The notes under the pieces were generated by a model. That model made no database searches. It had not been told where the DNA came from and saw nothing but the letters and a program-made list of their open reading frames with translations. The position numbers and the translations under genes are program-made. Positions 8,517-17,396 of a stretch of DNA of 64,000 nt are shown here, piece after piece (the stretch's first letter is position 1; every line of letters starts with the position of its first letter). Source of the stretch: Pseudoxanthomonas wuyuanensis (GTDB lineage: Bacteria > Pseudomonadota > Gammaproteobacteria > Xanthomonadales > Xanthomonadaceae); the NCBI RefSeq assembly GCF_900215535.1, contig NZ_OCND01000004.1:186001-250000 (forward strand), read 5' to 3'.

Positions 8517-9968
8517 TCAACCCGCCCGATACAGATCCATGAACGTCTGCACCGGCACCGCGTCCAGCCTGGCCGGTTCGGCCGCCAGGGCCAGCAGCCG
8601 GTCGACCTGCGCCGGCGGCAGATGGGCCCGCAGCGCGGCCTGGTACTTGGCCATCAGCAGCGGGATGCCTTCGGCCCGGCGCCTGCGGTGACCGATGGGG
8701 TAGTCCACCGAAATCTTGCCGGTCGAGCTGCCATCCTGGAAGAACACCTGCACCGCGTTGCCGATATAACGCTTGTCCGGGTCGCCATAGTCGCGGGTGA
8801 ACTGCGGGTTTTCCCTTACCTCCATCAGGTCGCGCAAGGCATCGATTCGCGGGTCGGCCGCCACCGCGTCAGTGTAATCGTCCGCGGTCAGGCGGCCGAA
8901 GATCAGTGGCACCGCCACCATGTATTGGAGGCAGTGATCGCGGTCGGCATGGTTGGCCAGCGGGCCGGTCTTGTCGATGATGCGGATGCCGGCTTCCTGG
9001 GTTTCGATGACGATCCTTTCGATCTGGTCCAGCCGCTGCCTGACCTGCGGGTGCAGGGCCATCGCGCATTCCACCGCGGTCTGGGCGTGGAATTCGGCCG
9101 GGAAACTGATCTTGAACAGCACGTTCTCCATTACGTAGCTGCTAAAGGGGCGCTCGAACCGGAAGGGCTTGCCGCCGAAGGCCACGTCATAGAAACCCCA
9201 GGTCGGCACGCTCAACGCACTGGGGTAGCCGGCCTCGCCATTGACCGCGTTCAGCGCATGGATGACCGCGCGCCGGCAGGCGTCGCCGGCCGCCCAGCTC
9301 TTGCGCGGCCCGGTGTTCGGCGCGTGGCGGTAGGTACGCAGTACGCCGTTGTCGATCCAGCTGTGCGACACCGCGTTGGCGATCTGCGCCTTGCTGCCGC
9401 CTAGCAGGCGGGTGGTTACTGCGGTCGAGGCAAGCCGGACCAGGATCACATGATCCAGGCCGACCCGGTTGAACGAGTTCTGCAGCGCATAGCCGCCCTG
9501 GATTTCATGCGCCTTGATGGCGGCGGTGAGTACGTCGCGCACGGTCAGCGGGACCCCGCCTTCGCGTTGGGCCTTGCGGCTCAGATAGTCGGCGACCGCC
9601 AGGATCGCCCCCAGATTGTCCGACGGATGGCCCCACTCGGCGGCCAGCCAGGTGTCGTTGAAATCCAGCCAGCGGATCTGGGCGCCAATGGCGAACGCCG
9701 CCTGCACCGGATCCAGCTCATGCGAGGTGCCGGGAACCGGCACGCCTCCGGCCATGCCGGCGCCGGGGACCACTGGTCCCAGATGCCTGACGCAGTCGGG
9801 GAACTTCATCGCCAGCATCGCGCAGGCCAGCGAGTCCAGCAGCATGTAGCGGGCGGTGTCGTAGGCCTCCTGCGAATCGATCCGGTAGTCGCTCACGTAG
9901 TCTGCAATCTCGACCATTGGCGGGTCGAAACGGGGACGGGCGGCGGAACGGAGATCGAAGTGGCTCAT
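8517..9968 (-). CDS. prpD: 2-methylcitrate dehydratase PrpD
   Basis: Dehydrates 2-methylcitrate to 2-methyl-cis-aconitate in the methylcitrate cycle that oxidises propionyl-CoA. 483 residues, the usual PrpD length. Conserved blocks include IRWLDFNDTWLAAEWGHPSD, AIKAHEIQG, SFNRVGLDHV, LRTYRHAPNTGPRKSWAAGD and SFPAEFHAQTAVE, all diagnostic of true PrpD rather than other MmgE/PrpD-family proteins. It stands alone here, about 18 kb from prpB, prpC, acnD and prpF, which encode the alternative route for the same step. Confidence 0.95.
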   Translation of the reverse strand: MSHFDLRSAARPRFDPPMVEIADYVSDYRIDSQEAYDTARYMLLDSLACAMLAMKFPDCVRHLGPVVPGAGMAGGVPVPGTSHELDPVQAAFAIGAQIRWLDFNDTWLAAEWGHPSDNLGAILAVADYLSRKAQREGGVPLTVRDVLTAAIKAHEIQGGYALQNSFNRVGLDHVILVRLASTAVTTRLLGGSKAQIANAVSHSWIDNGVLRTYRHAPNTGPRKSWAAGDACRRAVIHALNAVNGEAGYPSALSVPTWGFYDVAFGGKPFRFERPFSSYVMENVLFKISFPAEFHAQTAVECAMALHPQVRQRLDQIERIVIETQEAGIRIIDKTGPLANHADRDHCLQYMVAVPLIFGRLTADDYTDAVAADPRIDALRDLMEVRENPQFTRDYGDPDKRYIGNAVQVFFQDGSSTGKISVDYPIGHRRRRAEGIPLLMAKYQAALRAHLPPAQVDRLLALAAEPARLDAVPVQTFMDLYRAG

Positions 9969-10132
9969 GTTCGGCTCCCCGGAAGGTTCCCTGGGCGCAT
10001 TCTGCCAGACGGAAACGCGCAGTCATCCGTGTTGCGACGAGCGGCTCCGTCCATGCGATCGTTTCACCCCAGCAACACATCGATATGCCGGCAGGGCTTG
10101 GTATGGCGCATCGGCGGACCGATGCTGTCGCC

Positions 10133-10918
10133 ATGAACGCATCTTCCCTGCCTTCGCTGTTCGTTTCCCATGGTTCGCCGATGCTGGCCATCGAGGATTC
10201 GGCCACCGGCCGTTTCCTGGACCGGCTGGGCGCATCAATGCCGCGTCCGCGCGCGGTCGTCGTGGCTTCGGCGCATTTCAATGCGGCTTCGCCGACCGTC
10301 GCCGCAGCGCTTTCGCCGGCGACCATCCACGACTTCGGCGGATTTCCCAGGGCGCTGTACGACATCCGCTATCCGGCCGCGGGAGCGCCGGAACTGGCAT
10401 CGGACGTGGCGCAGCGACTGGTTTCCGCCGGTTTCGATGCCCGCATCGACCACCACCACGGACTTGACCATGGCGTCTGGGTGCCGCTGCGGCGGATCTA
10501 TCCGCAGGCCGACATCCCGGTGCTGGCGTTGTCGGTCGACCCGGCGCAGACCGCCGCCTGGCACTACCGGTTGGGCCTTGCGCTGGCGCCGCTACGCAGG
10601 GATGGCGTGCTGGTGATGGGCTCCGGCGGTTTTTCCCACAATCTGCACGCTCTGGACTGGCAACATGCCGATGCGCCGGCTTTTGCGTGGATGAGCGCCT
10701 TCACCGACGCCTTGCGCGACAGATTGATCGATGGCGATATCGCCGGTGCGTTGGACTGGCAGGCGCTGCCGCAGGCCCTGCGCAACCATCCGACTCCCGA
10801 GCACCTGTACCCGTTGTACGTCGCCCTCGGCGCAGGCGGCGAAGGCGCACGCGGCCGGCTGTTGCATCGCGATGTCGAACTCGGCGGGCTGGCGCTGGAT
10901 GCGTTCGCTTTCGAGTAG
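10133..10918 (+). CDS. DODA-type extradiol aromatic ring-opening dioxygenase (YgiD-like)
   Basis: 261 residues, LigB superfamily, similar to 4,5-DOPA extradiol dioxygenase YgiD. Non-haem metal ligands are expected in LFVSHGSPMLAIE, ASAHFNAASP and the DHHHGLDHGVWVPL block; GSGGFSHNL near residue 165 is also conserved. The start was placed at the ATG giving MNASSLPSLFVSHG; the frame stays open further upstream but that extension has no family similarity. The physiological substrate is unknown in most bacteria. Convergent with the LysR regulator. Confidence 0.87.
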   Translation: MNASSLPSLFVSHGSPMLAIEDSATGRFLDRLGASMPRPRAVVVASAHFNAASPTVAAALSPATIHDFGGFPRALYDIRYPAAGAPELASDVAQRLVSAGFDARIDHHHGLDHGVWVPLRRIYPQADIPVLALSVDPAQTAAWHYRLGLALAPLRRDGVLVMGSGGFSHNLHALDWQHADAPAFAWMSAFTDALRDRLIDGDIAGALDWQALPQALRNHPTPEHLYPLYVALGAGGEGARGRLLHRDVELGGLALDAFAFE

Positions 10919-11051
10919 ACGGGCCGTTGGCATCGCTCCGTGGAGCGGAGCCTGCTGCGCTGCCTGCCTTCGATTGCATTGCATCCGGCGCCTTCTGGAA
11001 AGCCGTCGATCACGCGGCTCTACGAAGTGCGGTCGGCATTTCGGCGCCGGC

Positions 11052-11972
11052 TCAAAACGGCAGTCCGCGCTCCCACGGCGGATCGTCGCCGAACTCGTCG
11101 GCAAGCAGATCGATGAAGGCGCGCACGCGCGGCGGCACCAGCCGCCTCTGCGGCATCACTGCGCTGATGGCGGTGGTCGCCAGTGAATGGTCCGGCAGTA
11201 CGACTTCCAGCCGTCCGGCGCGCAGGTCGTCGGCGATGTGCCACAACGAGTGGATGACGATGCCTTCCCCGGCCAGCGAAGCGTCGCGCAGCACTTCGCC
11301 GAAATTGCTTTCGAAACGGCCGTGCACGCGTACGGCGATCTCCTGGCCATCGGGCGCGGTCATCCGCCAGACGTCCTGGCGGCCGCTGCTGCCGAACAGC
11401 AGCAGGCAATCGTGTCCGGCAAGATCTTCGGCCGTGCGCGGGCGCCCGCGCCGGCGCAGGTAATCGGGCGAAGCGCACAGCAGCCGCCGGTTGGCCGCGA
11501 TGCGGCTGGCGACCAGTCCGGAGTCTTCCAGCGCGCCGATGCGGATAGCCAAGTCGAAACCTTCGCTGACCAGATCAACCACGTTGTCGCTCAGGTGCAC
11601 GCTCAGCCGCAGCTTGGGGTGGCGCGCCAGGAACCCCGGCAGTAACGGCGAGACGTACTGGCGGCCGAACGAAGCCGACATCGTGACCCGCAACGTGCCG
11701 GCCACTTCGCTGGCCGTTTCGCGCAGGCCGGCCCCCAACGATTCCAGGTCCTCCACCAGTGCCCGGCCCTGCTGGGCCAGGGCCGCCCCCTCCGGCGTGG
11801 GATGCAGCCGGCGTGTGGTCCGGTGCAGCAGGCGTACGCCCAATTCCTTTTCCAACCGCTTCAGCCGCTGGCTGGCCACCGCCACCGACAGGTCCAGGCT
11901 GCGGGCGGCGGCGGTAAGCGAGCCCAGGTCGAGTACGCGCAGGAACAGGGTCAAATCGCCGACGCGATCCAT
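11052..11972 (-). CDS. LysR-family transcriptional regulator
   Basis: 306 residues. N-terminal winged helix-turn-helix (residues 1-60; FLRVLDLGSLTAAARSLDLS and RLEKELGVRLLHRTTR) followed by an effector-binding domain of the DmlR/AaeR-like subgroup. Transcribed divergently from an MFS exporter 102 bases away, with a palindromic site between them just in front of this start codon, so it probably controls the MFS-reductase cassette and itself. The reading frame extends upstream, but this ATG matches the normal LysR N-terminus. Effector unknown. Confidence 0.9.
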   Translation of the reverse strand: MDRVGDLTLFLRVLDLGSLTAAARSLDLSVAVASQRLKRLEKELGVRLLHRTTRRLHPTPEGAALAQQGRALVEDLESLGAGLRETASEVAGTLRVTMSASFGRQYVSPLLPGFLARHPKLRLSVHLSDNVVDLVSEGFDLAIRIGALEDSGLVASRIAANRRLLCASPDYLRRRGRPRTAEDLAGHDCLLLFGSSGRQDVWRMTAPDGQEIAVRVHGRFESNFGEVLRDASLAGEGIVIHSLWHIADDLRAGRLEVVLPDHSLATTAISAVMPQRRLVPPRVRAFIDLLADEFGDDPPWERGLPF

Positions 11973-11973
11973 G

Positions 11974-11996
11974 ACTATCAATATTTGGTTGAAAGT
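11974..11996. promoter_or_regulatory. Candidate LysR operator
   Basis: An interrupted palindrome, ACTaTCAA-N7-TTGAaAGT (7 of 8 arm positions pair), contains the T-N11-A core typical of LysR sites. It begins two bases upstream of the LysR start codon and lies about 80 bases before the MFS gene, the expected place for a divergent LysR switch. Confidence 0.5.
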
Positions 11997-12074
11997 GATT
12001 AGCCATATTCGCTGTTTTTCATCGCCTGCGAAAGTCTCAAGCTGCCCGCCTTCCCTGGAACCCCGGCCCGCCCC

Positions 12075-13289
12075 GTGAACCCCACCTCCCCCATCGCGCC
12101 ACGCCTGCCGCTCGCGTTGTACGCGCTGACCGCCGGCGCCTTCGGCATCGGCACCACCGAATTCGTCATCATGGGCCTGCTGATGCAGGTCGCGGCCGAC
12201 CTGCAAGTCACCATCGCCGCCGCCGGCCTGCTGATCTCCGGCTATGCGCTGGGAGTTTTCGTTGGCGCGCCGCTATTGACCGCAGCCACCAGCCGCATGC
12301 CGCGCAAGGCGGTGCTGGTGGCGCTGATGGTGATCTTCACCATCGGCAACCTGGCCTGCGCGCTGGCGCCCAACTACACCGTGCTGATGATCGCGCGGGT
12401 GATCACCTCGCTGGCGCATGGCACGTTCTTCGGCGTCGGCGCGGTGGTGGCGACCACGCTGGTGCCCGCCGACCGCAAAGCTTCGGCGATCTCGATCATG
12501 TTCACCGGCCTGACCGTGGCCACGCTGCTGGGGGTGCCTGGGGGTGCCTGGTTGGGCTTGCAGTTCGGTTGGCGCGCGACGTTCTGGGCGGTCACCGGCA
12601 TCGGCATCATCGCCACCGTGGTCATCGCCACCCTGGTGCCAACCGATCGCAGCGGCACGGCGCCGATCGCCTTCGGCGAGGAACTCAGGGCCATTGCGCG
12701 TCCGCAGGTGCTGCTGGGACTGCTGATGACGGTGCTGGGCTTCGGCGGCATGTTCACCGTCTATACCTACATCCAGCCGCTGCTCACCCAGATCACCGGT
12801 TTCTCCGACAACGCGGTATCGCCCATCCTGCTGGTGTTCGGCGTAGGCATGATCGCCGGCAACCTGCTGGGCGGGCGCTTGGCCGACCGGCGACTGGCGC
12901 CGGCGCTGCTCGGCACGCTGCTCGCGCTGGCCGCAGTGATGGGCCTGATGACCTTCGTCCTGCATAGCCCATGGGCGATGGTGCTGTTCGTCGGCCTGCT
13001 GGGTGCGGCCGCATTCGCAACCGTCTCGCCGCTGCAATTGTGGGTGCTGCAGAAAGCCGGTGGCGCGCAAAGCCTGGCGTCCAGTCTGAACATCGGCGCC
13101 TTCAACCTGGGCAACGCGGCGGGCGCCTGGCTGGGCGGCGTGGTGATCGCGCACGGCGCCGGACTGACCGCGTTGACCTGGGTCGCAGCACTGGTCCCCG
13201 CATCCGCGTTCCTGGTTGCGCTGTGGAGCATCGCGCTGGAACGCCGGCAAACACGGGACGTGTTGGCCGAACAGGCCGAATGTGCCTGA
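12075..13289 (+). CDS. MFS transporter, DHA1/AraJ-YdhP type drug or metabolite exporter
   Basis: 404 residues with 12 hydrophobic spans. GIGTTEFVIMGLL in helix 1 and LISGYALGVFVGAPLLTA with SRMPRKAVL between helices 2 and 3 match the AraJ/YdhP (YdhC-like) sugar/drug efflux group. Starts with GTG, giving MNPTSP. It heads a plus-strand cassette with an aldo/keto reductase 38 bases on and a quinone-reductase-like gene after that; the divergent LysR gene probably regulates it. Substrate not predictable. Confidence 0.9.
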   Translation: MNPTSPIAPRLPLALYALTAGAFGIGTTEFVIMGLLMQVAADLQVTIAAAGLLISGYALGVFVGAPLLTAATSRMPRKAVLVALMVIFTIGNLACALAPNYTVLMIARVITSLAHGTFFGVGAVVATTLVPADRKASAISIMFTGLTVATLLGVPGGAWLGLQFGWRATFWAVTGIGIIATVVIATLVPTDRSGTAPIAFGEELRAIARPQVLLGLLMTVLGFGGMFTVYTYIQPLLTQITGFSDNAVSPILLVFGVGMIAGNLLGGRLADRRLAPALLGTLLALAAVMGLMTFVLHSPWAMVLFVGLLGAAAFATVSPLQLWVLQKAGGAQSLASSLNIGAFNLGNAAGAWLGGVVIAHGAGLTALTWVAALVPASAFLVALWSIALERRQTRDVLAEQAECA

Positions 13290-13327
13290 CGCATCGCTTC
13301 TCCCCTCCACTGCAAGGACCCCCCCTC

Positions 13328-14359
13328 ATGGAATACCGCTTCCTCGGCAACTCCGGATTCAAAGTCTCCGCTCTCGGCTTCGGCGCCGGCACCTTCGGCG
13401 GCAAAGGGCCATTGTTCAGCGCCTGGGGCAATACCGATGCGGCGCAGGCCCGCCGCATGATCGATCTGAGCCTGGATGCCGGCCTCAACTTCTTCGATAC
13501 CGCCGACGTCTATTCCGATGGCGCTTCGGAGTCGATCCTGGGCACCGCGATACAGGGCCGGCGCGATCGGGTGATCCTGTCCAGCAAGACCGGTTTGCGC
13601 CTGGGCGATGGCCCGAATGATGCAGGCACTTCGCGTTTCCGTCTGCTGAAGGCGGTGGATGCGTCGTTGCAGCGGCTGGGCACCGACTACCTGGACCTGC
13701 TGCAACTACATGCCTTCGACGCGCTGACGCCGATCGAGGAAACACTGTCGACGCTGGATGATCTGGTGCGTGCCGGCAAGGTGCGCTACCTGGGCGCTTC
13801 GAACTTCTCCGGATGGCAGCTGATGAAATCGCTGGGCGTCGCCGACCGCCGCGGCTATGCGCGCTATGTGGCGAACCAGACCTATTACTCGCTGATCGGC
13901 CGCGACTACGAATGGGAGCTGATGCCGCTGGGTATCGATCAGGGCGTCGGCGCAGTGGTATGGAGTCCGCTGGGCTGGGGCCGGCTGACCGGCAAGCTCC
14001 GCCGCGGCCAGCCGCTGCCGGCCACCAGCCGCCTGCACGACACCGCCGATATCGGGCCCCCCGTCGAGCAGGAACGGCTGTTCCGCATCATCGACGCGAT
14101 GGACGGCATCGCCGAGGAAACCGGCAAATCGGTCCCGCAGATCGCCATCAACTGGTTGCTGCAACGGCCCACGGTGTCCACGGTCCTGCTGGGTGCGCGC
14201 AACGAGGAACAGCTGAAGCAGAATCTCGGCGCCATCGGCTGGAACCTGAGCGCCGAGCAGATGCAGCGGCTGGACGCCGCCAGCCTGATCGAGGCGCCCT
14301 ACCCCTACTATCCTTACTGGCGCGGCCAGTTTTCCGAGCGCAGCCCGCTTCCCGTCTGA
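13328..14359 (+). CDS. Aldo/keto reductase
   Basis: NAD(P)H-dependent carbonyl reductase with a TIM barrel, 343 residues. Catalytic tetrad residues are visible: Asp/Tyr in FFDTADVYSDGASE, Lys in VILSSKTGLR and His in LLQLHAFD. It resembles the YajO/Tas-like AKR group. Shine-Dalgarno AAGGA precedes the ATG. Lies between the MFS exporter and the zinc-type dehydrogenase, so all three probably act on, or protect against, the same reactive carbonyl or quinone compounds; this is inference from context. Confidence 0.9.
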   Translation: MEYRFLGNSGFKVSALGFGAGTFGGKGPLFSAWGNTDAAQARRMIDLSLDAGLNFFDTADVYSDGASESILGTAIQGRRDRVILSSKTGLRLGDGPNDAGTSRFRLLKAVDASLQRLGTDYLDLLQLHAFDALTPIEETLSTLDDLVRAGKVRYLGASNFSGWQLMKSLGVADRRGYARYVANQTYYSLIGRDYEWELMPLGIDQGVGAVVWSPLGWGRLTGKLRRGQPLPATSRLHDTADIGPPVEQERLFRIIDAMDGIAEETGKSVPQIAINWLLQRPTVSTVLLGARNEEQLKQNLGAIGWNLSAEQMQRLDAASLIEAPYPYYPYWRGQFSERSPLPV

Positions 14360-14385
14360 ACGTATCGTCCGTCCTGGAGTCCCCC

Positions 14386-15402
14386 ATGAAAGCCATCGGC
14401 CTTACCCGCTACCTCCCCATCGATGACCCGCAATCCCTGCTTGATGTCGAACTGGCCAGGCCCGAACCCACCGGCCACGATGTGCTGGTGCGTGTGGAAG
14501 CGGTGTCGGTCAATCCTGTCGACACCAAGGTCCGTGCGCCCAAGCCGCAGGTGGAAGCGCAGCCGAAAGTGCTGGGCTATGACGCTGCAGGCGTGGTCGA
14601 GGCGGTGGGCGTTCAGGTGACCCTGTTCCAGCCCGGCGACGAGGTCTACTACGCCGGCGACATCACCCGTCCCGGCAGCAACGCGCAGTTCCAGTTGGTC
14701 GATGAACGCATCGTCGGCCGCAAACCGGGAACGCTGGATTTCGCCCAGGCGGCCGCAATGCCCTTGACCACCATCACCGCCTGGGAACTGTTGTTCGACC
14801 GCATGCCGTTCTCCATCGATGCCAGGCATGACGGGCGAAGCCTGCTGATCATCGCCGGCGCCGGCGGCGTGGGCTCGATCGCCATCCAGTTGGCCCGCCA
14901 CGCGGGCTTCACCGTCATCGCCACCGCCTCGCGGCCGCAGACGATCGAATGGTGCAAAACGATGGGCGCCCGGCACGTCATCGATCACCGGCAGCCGCTG
15001 GCGCCGCAACTGGCGGCGCTGGGTTTCGAACAAGTGGATGCGGTGCTCAACCTGGCCGATACCGACCGCTACTGGAATGCCATCGGCGATCTCATCGCGC
15101 CGCTGGGCCATGTCGGCCTGATCGTCGAGCCCAGCGGACTGCTGAAAATCGGCGACCCGTACAAGGCCAAGAGCGTCGGCATCCATTGGGAGATGATGTT
15201 CGCCCGTCCCCGCTTCCGGACGCCGGACATGATCGAACAGCACCGCCTGCTCAATCGCGCTGCCGATTTGATCGACGCCGGCGAACTGCGCTCCACGCAT
15301 ACCGAAACGCTGGGGCCGATCAACGCGGCCAACCTGCGCGAAGCGCATCGGCGGCTGGAATCGGGGACCACCATCGGCAAGCTGGTGTTGGCGGGCTGGT
15401 AG
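14386..15402 (+). CDS. Zinc-type alcohol dehydrogenase-like / quinone oxidoreductase family protein
   Basis: MDR superfamily reductase, 338 residues, of the YogA/ZADH-like group. GroES-like N-terminal domain (SVNPVDTKVRAP, LGYDAAGVVEAVG) followed by a Rossmann fold with GAGGVGSIAIQLAR, the NADPH-binding motif. The cysteine/histidine zinc ligands of true alcohol dehydrogenases are absent, so it is likely a zinc-independent quinone or enone reductase. Shine-Dalgarno GGAG is 9 bases before the ATG. Third gene of the LysR-linked cassette. Confidence 0.9.
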   Translation: MKAIGLTRYLPIDDPQSLLDVELARPEPTGHDVLVRVEAVSVNPVDTKVRAPKPQVEAQPKVLGYDAAGVVEAVGVQVTLFQPGDEVYYAGDITRPGSNAQFQLVDERIVGRKPGTLDFAQAAAMPLTTITAWELLFDRMPFSIDARHDGRSLLIIAGAGGVGSIAIQLARHAGFTVIATASRPQTIEWCKTMGARHVIDHRQPLAPQLAALGFEQVDAVLNLADTDRYWNAIGDLIAPLGHVGLIVEPSGLLKIGDPYKAKSVGIHWEMMFARPRFRTPDMIEQHRLLNRAADLIDAGELRSTHTETLGPINAANLREAHRRLESGTTIGKLVLAGW

Positions 15403-15495
15403 GCGCGCTTGCCCGGACGCGGTACAGCATCGACATCGCGCCTCACGTCGCTCCCACGGGCATTTCGTTCGTCATTCTTTTGTGGAACCGCAAGC

Positions 15496-16134
15496 ATGAT
15501 GGACTTCACTGCGTGGCTGCTGTTCTGCACGCTGTCACTGGCCACCGCTTTCAGCCCCGGACCGGCCGTGCTGCTGGCGGTGTCCAATGCCGCAACGCTG
15601 GGCGCGCGGCGCGCGCTGGTCAGTTCGGCCGGCAATGCGGCGGGCGTATTCCTGGTATCGGCAACGGCGATGCTCGGGCTGGGCGCGTTGCTGAAAACGT
15701 CGGCGCTGTGGTTCGGCGTATTGAAAGCAGCGGGGGCGACGTATTTGATCTATCTGGGCATCCGCCAATGGCGGAGCGGTTCGATATCCTTTGCAAGCCC
15801 GGAGGGCGCCTTGCGTGCGCCACCGCAAGCTTGTATCCGGCTTTTCCTGCAGGGCTTACTGGTCGCGGCGACCAATCCGAAGAGCATCCTGTTCTTCACC
15901 GCACTGCTGCCGCAGTTCATGCGCCAGGACGCGCCGATGCTGCGCCAGTTCCTGGCACTGACGCTGACCTTCGCGGCCTGCACCGCACTGTCCCATCTCT
16001 GCTATGTCGCCATGGCGCGCGGTTTGGAACGATGGTTCGCCGGCCGCCGCGCGCTGTGGTTCAATCGGCTTTCCGGAATGGCGTTCGTACTGCTGGGAAT
16101 CGGGTTGCTGCGCCTGCGGCGCGTAACCGCCTGA
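15496..16134 (+). CDS. LysE/RhtB-family amino acid exporter
   Basis: Inner-membrane exporter, 212 residues with about six hydrophobic segments. FSPGPAVLLAVSNAATLGAR is the family hallmark near the N-terminus, and ATNPKSILFFTALLPQF is the second conserved block. Two adjacent ATG codons (15496, 15499) can start the protein; the longer in-frame extension has no membrane character and was rejected. 93 bases separate it from the upstream dehydrogenase, so it may or may not share the transcript. Substrate probably an amino acid such as threonine or homoserine. Confidence 0.88.
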   Translation: MMDFTAWLLFCTLSLATAFSPGPAVLLAVSNAATLGARRALVSSAGNAAGVFLVSATAMLGLGALLKTSALWFGVLKAAGATYLIYLGIRQWRSGSISFASPEGALRAPPQACIRLFLQGLLVAATNPKSILFFTALLPQFMRQDAPMLRQFLALTLTFAACTALSHLCYVAMARGLERWFAGRRALWFNRLSGMAFVLLGIGLLRLRRVTA

Positions 16135-16166
16135 CCGCAGACCGGCAACCTTTACCGGCGTGCCTG

Positions 16167-17396
16167 CTACGCCCGGACGCGCAGATCCATGCCTTCCTGT
16201 TCCCCCTTGAAGCCATGCTGGAGCAGCGCATCGGCCAGGGCGGCCAGCGCAGGAGGCAGGGGCAATTCCCGCAGCCGCATCAACTCGGCGTGATCGTATG
16301 CGCCCAAGGGCTTGCGTGCCCGCAACGCCAACAGGTCGGTCGCGTTCATCCGCCACGGTTGCCATTCCAGCCCCTGTGTTTCCCAGATCTGCGCGACCGA
16401 TAGCGCGATGCGAATACCGGCCGGATCCGGGTCGCAGGCTACCAGCAATTGTGCCGGCGCTGCACGCAGCAATTGCGTCACTGCCCTTTGCCACCAGCGG
16501 GGCGCAAAGCCCGGCACCCACAACACGCCGTCCTCGGCGCCATGAGCGGCAGCCGCCTGCTCGAAACTGGTGCGATTCTCGACCACACGCCAGCACTGCA
16601 GTCGACCGCTGGCACCAGCGACCGCCTGTAGCGTTGCCGGCGACAACGCCATCAGGTCCGGCACCGCGGCAACATCCAGAACGCCGCCGGGCAAACGCAA
16701 CTGCAATGGCGCACGCAGCCACAGTCCGGGGGTATGGCCGCCGACGCCCAGCGCCTCCAACCCCAATGCCTCGTCTAGCCATTGCCATTCGCCGACGCTG
16801 ACGTCCTTGGTGTCGTCGCGGGCGAACAACGCGAATTCGCGGCGCGTACCGTGGCGCCCTTCGCGTAGCCAGCGATCCAGCGCATGCAGCAACCGCATCC
16901 GCTTGAGTACCAGTGCAGGCGGCCGTCCTTCCAGACTGTCCGCAAGCGCTGGCAGTCGGTTGTCGTCAAAGCCGCACTCCTGCAACTGCACGGTCTGCGC
17001 CCGCAACGCCTGCACGTCGGGCAGGCCCAGCAACGCGGCGAGTCTTTCCTGATCGGTCCATTGCAACAGGAGTGGCTGCCAGTCCATTCGTGGCTTCCGC
17101 TGCTCATCCAGCACCACCCAGCCGCCGATCAGCAAGGCTTCCAGCAAGGCCCGGGCGATCCCCATGCGCGCGTTCCCCGCACGGACGCACAACGTATCCC
17201 AACGCCGGCTCAGGCCTGGACCACGGACCCAATCGATGGCCAGCTCTCGCCAATCGGCAGGCCAGGCCTGCAGCGCGGCTTCATCCGTTCCATCTGCGAG
17301 CCGGCGTCGGCGGCGGACGCCCCGGGAAGGCTTCTGGACAAGCGTACGGACGCCGTGTTTATCGGCAACCGACCAGGCTTCCCCGGCTTGCCTCAC
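16167..17396 (-). CDS. jetD: Wadjet defence protein JetD (MksG-like Toprim nuclease subunit)
   Basis: DNA-cleaving subunit of a Wadjet anti-plasmid condensin, 409 residues. The C-terminal half fits the JetD/DUF2220-type Toprim fold: E273 in WRVVENRTSF, the Asp pair D322/D324 in ACDPDPAGIRI, and a final acidic motif QEGMDL (400-405). These would bind the catalytic metal ions. The start is a GTG that overlaps the jetC stop (GTGA), giving MRQAGEAW; the frame is open far upstream inside jetC, but that part is an artefact. Last gene of the jetABCD chain, convergent with the LysE gene 32 bases away. The family call rests on motifs and context. Confidence 0.8.
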   Translation of the reverse strand: MRQAGEAWSVADKHGVRTLVQKPSRGVRRRRRLADGTDEAALQAWPADWRELAIDWVRGPGLSRRWDTLCVRAGNARMGIARALLEALLIGGWVVLDEQRKPRMDWQPLLLQWTDQERLAALLGLPDVQALRAQTVQLQECGFDDNRLPALADSLEGRPPALVLKRMRLLHALDRWLREGRHGTRREFALFARDDTKDVSVGEWQWLDEALGLEALGVGGHTPGLWLRAPLQLRLPGGVLDVAAVPDLMALSPATLQAVAGASGRLQCWRVVENRTSFEQAAAAHGAEDGVLWVPGFAPRWWQRAVTQLLRAAPAQLLVACDPDPAGIRIALSVAQIWETQGLEWQPWRMNATDLLALRARKPLGAYDHAELMRLRELPLPPALAALADALLQHGFKGEQEGMDLRVRA

